Shown here: in pieces, positions 4,867-7,196 of the stretch
Layout of the letters: each line of letters opens with the position of its first letter
How positions within the stretch are numbered: position 1 is the stretch's first letter
Origin: Nitrososphaerota archaeon
GTDB lineage: Archaea > Thermoproteota > Nitrososphaeria > Nitrososphaerales > UBA57
Length of the DNA stretch: 7,196 nt
Assembly (NCBI GenBank): GCA_022572285.1
Contig: JACZWF010000082.1
Coordinates: 1-7,196 of the forward strand
Direction of reading: 5' to 3'
Translations under genes and position numbers: made by a program
The notes under the pieces: model-generated
Database searches by the model: none
Told to the model about the DNA's origin: nothing
Seen by the model: the letters and a program-made list of their open reading frames with translations, nothing else

Positions 4867-5634
4867 ATGGGTCTCCTAGATAACAAGTATGTCCTCATCG
4901 GAGGAGGAAGTAGTGGCATGGGGCCCGCCACCGCCTCTTTATTCGCAAAGGAGGGTGCCAAGGGAATTGGAATCCATTATGCATCTTCGCAGAACAAGGC
5001 GGAAGAAATAGCGAGGAACATTACGGGGACAGAATCATTCATCCTGAAAGCTGATGTTTCCAATTATGATGAGGTGCAAGCGATGGTTGATAACTTTGTG
5101 AGCAGATGGAAACGCATAGACGTTATCGTGGATTATGCAGGGGCACCTGCAACAATAGAGAGCTGGAGCAAAAACGCACTGGACCTCGATGACAACGAGT
5201 GTCTCAAGCCTTTCATGGTGGATTTTTTGGGCTCCTTTCATTTCATTCGAGCCGCAAAGGATCATATGAAACGTCAGGGGGGAGGTAAGATCATTCTCAC
5301 AAGCTCAAGTCCTACTATCCGTGGCGATCCAGAAGGATTTGCTTACACTGTAGCGAAGGGTGGGATCAGGATGATGGTAAAATCGCTAGCTCCGCTCTTG
5401 ATGAAGGATTATAACGTCTACCTGCACGACATTGCCCCTGGCACTACTGAAACTCCTGCTAACAGGCGAAATTATACCGATGAAAGGTGGAAAGAGCTAT
5501 CAAGAGAAATACCGCTGGGAAGAGCAGTATATCCTGAAGAGATTGCGCGAGTCGCCCTCTTTCTTGCGTCAGACCTTTCGAGTGGAGTAGTCGGCCAAAC
5601 CATCGTTACTGACGGTGGCGAAGTCCGGCTCTGA
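4867..5634 (+). CDS. Short-chain dehydrogenase/reductase (SDR), FabG-like
   Basis: Classical SDR of 255 residues, expected to oxidise or reduce a carbonyl or alcohol with NAD(P)(H) in the cytoplasm. The Rossmann glycine motif is GGGSSGMG (12-19); the adenine-contact DV is at 63-64. Catalytic Ser is S146 or S147 (ILTSSSP), and YxxxK is Y160-K164 (AYTVAKGG). PG follows at 191-192 and the C-terminal TDGGEVRL is typical. The end of beta 2 (GIHYASSQNKAEE) lacks the Asp that selects NAD, suggesting NADP(H). Odd points: the usual NNAG is DYAG (89-92), and the tetrad Asn of the VN motif appears as D119 (FMVDFLG). The ATG has a TATA box about 27 nt upstream, and GAAAGG directly precedes it. Monocistronic, divergent from ccdA. 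Substrate cannot be read from the sequence. Confidence 0.93.
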   Translation: MGLLDNKYVLIGGGSSGMGPATASLFAKEGAKGIGIHYASSQNKAEEIARNITGTESFILKADVSNYDEVQAMVDNFVSRWKRIDVIVDYAGAPATIESWSKNALDLDDNECLKPFMVDFLGSFHFIRAAKDHMKRQGGGKIILTSSSPTIRGDPEGFAYTVAKGGIRMMVKSLAPLLMKDYNVYLHDIAPGTTETPANRRNYTDERWKELSREIPLGRAVYPEEIARVALFLASDLSSGVVGQTIVTDGGEVRL

Positions 5635-5643
5635 TCCTAGTTA

Positions 5644-5650
5644 TTTTTTT
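5644..5650 (+). terminator. T-run terminator after the SDR gene
   Basis: Seven consecutive T (TTATTTTTTT overall) begin 10 nt after the stop codon. Archaeal RNA polymerase ends transcription at such T-runs without needing a hairpin. Confidence 0.65.
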
Positions 5651-5750
5651 GATGGGCCGTGCGATATCTCTTGAAATCTAGCTCCGCTTATTTCTTCTCT
5701 CTTTCATGTAGCCCGCGCGCACTCAACAGAGGATCATCGACCTTGCCGAT

Positions 5751-5981
5751 CTATTGCAAAAAGCGTAGCAAGTTCGCAGCCTCGATTATTTTGAAATATT
5801 GGAAAGCTTTTCTGAAACTTAATCTCCTTTTTAGAGTCGTCTCCCATGAGAGCCCAGCCTGTGCTTCCCCAAAGGCCAATCGCTCAACTAATTTATTGTC
5901 CTCATGGATGGGAACTCCCTATTCCTTATCAGGATATTTTATCAGAGTCTGTAGTAGCCCAACCGCAGCCGATCAGTACAT
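5751..5981 (-). pseudogene. tag: Decayed DNA-3-methyladenine glycosylase I (tag) remnant
   Basis: Read on the minus strand, this holds a broken copy of the N-terminal half of Tag, a base-excision-repair enzyme. CGWATTD (TGC at 5965-5967) matches the family start CGW..(D). After a frameshift comes YPDKE-stop-GVPIHED, matching YHDxEWGVP with the Trp codon now TAG (5919-5921). Then KLVERLAFGEAQAGLSW and ETTLKRRLSFRKAFQYF match the core LFExLxLEGAQAGLSWxTxLKKRxxFRxAFxxF almost throughout (AQAGLSWETTLKRR at 5823-5864). The frame ends at TAG 5751-5753, and I cannot trace the HhH region or C-terminal half further. The conserved Glu before AQAGLSW is displaced (FGEAQ for LEGAQ). One frameshift, a nonsense codon and loss of the second half show that it is dead. 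The plus-strand open frame over 5659-5991 is its shadow. Confidence 0.85.
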
Positions 5982-6028
5982 GATTATGTAGAGGGTACTA
6001 TTATTCTACTCTTTCTCGTTTGGTAGAC

Positions 6029-6745
6029 TCAAATTTCGACCCTCTTGTTCCCGATTCGCACGGAACCGAAGATGGTAAATGCGATCGAAAAGATTCCCAT
6101 CATGAGAAGGTCAAGTCCAAGTCGAGATTCGAATCCTCCTGAGAGGGTAATCCGGAGCCCATCCAGCAGGTAAGTCAGAGGAAAGAAGTTGGAGAGCTCT
6201 CTTAGGACTGGGGGACCCAAATCCAGAGGAAAAAGTGCGCCCGAGAGAAACATCATAGAGAATACGACTATATTACTCAATATTATTGAATTCTCGCCTC
6301 TCACAATATTTGAAATCGTCATTCCCAAACTAGATGACATGGCCGCACCTAGGAAGATCACAGGAACGATCGAAATATGTGGAATTAACGGAACTTGGAG
6401 AGTCAATGACCCAGCGAGGACAAAGATTATGGTCAGAAGAAAAGCAAGCAAAGTTTGGGCAATATAATTGCCAACTACCCATTCCAGTCTCGTTAAAGAG
6501 GTAACGTAGAGACGCTTCATTGCTCGAGATTTTCGTAGTTCAACATTCTGCATGGATATCCCTAATACATTCGTGTACATTGAGAAGGCTGCCAAAAGGC
6601 CCGGCAGAAAGAACTCCACCGGGAGGAGAATGAGGGGGAATATGAGCAGAAGTGAAAGTGGTAAGCCTATACTGAAAAAGAAGGAAGATGGAACTCTATA
6701 CCAACTCTTCAGGGCTAATTCTGTGATTGAAAGGGCCCTGTTCAA
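6029..6745 (-). CDS. ABC-2 type transporter permease
   Basis: Membrane subunit of an ABC exporter encoded with the ATPase just upstream. The 238 residues have about six membrane segments (near 22-42, 45-66, 93-115, 122-145, 153-173, 211-229). The cytoplasmic loop with RKSRAMKRLYVTSLTRLEW (71-89), which usually contacts the ATPase, and the ABC-2 signature region MFLSGALFPLDLGP (165-178) followed by FFPLTYLLDGLR (187-198) are visible. The start is TTG at 6743-6745, sharing TTGA with the ATPase stop codon; this 4-bp overlap means translational coupling. The family exports drugs, lipids or polysaccharides, and the cargo here cannot be told. Half-size, so the transporter would be a homodimer unless a second permease exists. 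The tag remnant lies downstream. Confidence 0.92.
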   Translation of the reverse strand: MNRALSITELALKSWYRVPSSFFFSIGLPLSLLLIFPLILLPVEFFLPGLLAAFSMYTNVLGISMQNVELRKSRAMKRLYVTSLTRLEWVVGNYIAQTLLAFLLTIIFVLAGSLTLQVPLIPHISIVPVIFLGAAMSSSLGMTISNIVRGENSIILSNIVVFSMMFLSGALFPLDLGPPVLRELSNFFPLTYLLDGLRITLSGGFESRLGLDLLMMGIFSIAFTIFGSVRIGNKRVEI

Positions 6746-7196
6746 AGTAACTCGCCTTCGGGAGTGATCCCCGTTCCCGTTAATTGAATAAAGAGATCCG
6801 AAAGAGACTTCTTCTTAACAAGTAAGTTACCATCGATAGCTTCTCGCCCGAGAAACGCTAATAGTTCACCAACCTCTCTGAGGTTTGATGCCTCCAGCTC
6901 CAGACTATCTCCCGATATTCTGGCCATTGGGAATTGATTTAGCAAATCTTGAGGAAGAGGGGACGAAAGCTCTTCCAAGATAACAGTTCTATGTCCTAGA
7001 AATCCATGCATCACGTCTTTCCTCAAACCAGCTCTGAGGATCTTCCCTTTGTGGATTATCACCAAGAAATTCGCTAAAGCCTCGGCCTCATGTGGATAGC
7101 GTGTCGTAATGACTAGAATCTTGCGTTCATGAATAAGCATTCGAATTATTTTCCAGATTTCTTCACGGTCCCTCGTTGAGAGATCCAACGTCGGTT
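6742..7196 (-). CDS. ABC exporter ATP-binding subunit, C-terminal 151 codons (N-terminus outside the window)
   Basis: Energises the ABC-2 permease encoded next. The visible part begins just after Walker B: EPTLDLSTRDREEIW matches the D-loop region EPTxGLDP..R..W, with the first E inferred from two bases at the window edge. VITTRYPHEAEALANFLVIIHKGKI follows (split as VITTRYPHEAEALAN and FLVIIHKGKI). This is the H-loop segment, normally TTHYMEEAE, but Arg (codon 7099-7101) stands where the switch His is expected. The last 85 or so residues look like the accessory C-terminal domain of drug- or lipid-type ABC-2 ATPases, ending in KKSLSDLFIQLTG, close to the usual SLEDVFLxLTG. Walker A, the signature motif and Walker B lie beyond 7196. 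Stop TGA at 6742-6744 overlaps the permease start. The open frame continues through the window edge, so the true start is not seen. Confidence 0.93.
   Translation of the reverse strand, partial: PTLDLSTRDREEIWKIIRMLIHERKILVITTRYPHEAEALANFLVIIHKGKILRAGLRKDVMHGFLGHRTVILEELSSPLPQDLLNQFPMARISGDSLELEASNLREVGELLAFLGREAIDGNLLVKKKSLSDLFIQLTGTGITPEGELL

Noticed and set aside
5659..5991. 110-residue plus-strand ORF
   Set aside because: It lies opposite the tag pseudogene, whose minus-strand reading matches a known family; the plus-strand peptide resembles nothing.

Overview
The window looks like a piece of an archaeal chromosome. The evidence is a tRNA-Leu gene interrupted by insertions that fold like archaeal bulge-helix-bulge introns, TATA-like boxes about 27 nt upstream of a start codon or tRNA 5' end (including an apparently leaderless gene), frequent GTG and TTG starts, and a run of T residues as the only obvious terminator. 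The lineage cannot be fixed from this sequence; a TACK-group archaeon is my guess.

Layout. (1) 1-2657, minus strand: a compact histidine-biosynthesis operon, hisG then hisD then a HAD-family phosphatase that runs off the left edge. hisG and hisD overlap by 20 bp, and the hisD stop is directly followed by the HAD start codon. HisG makes phosphoribosyl-ATP (first step) and HisD makes histidine from histidinol (last step). The HAD protein is a candidate for the histidinol-phosphate phosphatase step. (2) 2658-3097: intergenic DNA with a possible leaderless micro-ORF, then a plus-strand tRNA-Leu(CAA) gene of 148 nt that reduces to about 86 nt once three insertions (D arm, before the anticodon stem, variable arm) are removed. 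(3) 3098-3959: about 860 bp with no convincing gene. It holds a tandem array of 54-bp units built from ACTTAC/GTAAGT, inverted copies of the same motif on its right side, an alternating CG tract and a perfect hairpin. (4) 3960-5634: a CcdA/DsbD-type membrane thiol-disulfide transporter (minus) and a short-chain dehydrogenase/reductase (plus), divergently transcribed from a 139-bp region. (5) 5635-6028: a decayed minus-strand remnant of a DNA-3-methyladenine glycosylase I (tag) gene. (6) 6029-7196, minus: an ABC exporter operon, ATPase (N-terminal part beyond the right edge) and ABC-2 permease with a 4-bp TTGA overlap. The ATPase has Arg where the switch histidine is expected.

The most unusual items are the three-insertion tRNA, the ACTTAC repeat field, the tag pseudogene and the altered H-loop of the ABC ATPase. 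No defence system, CRISPR array or intact mobile element is visible.
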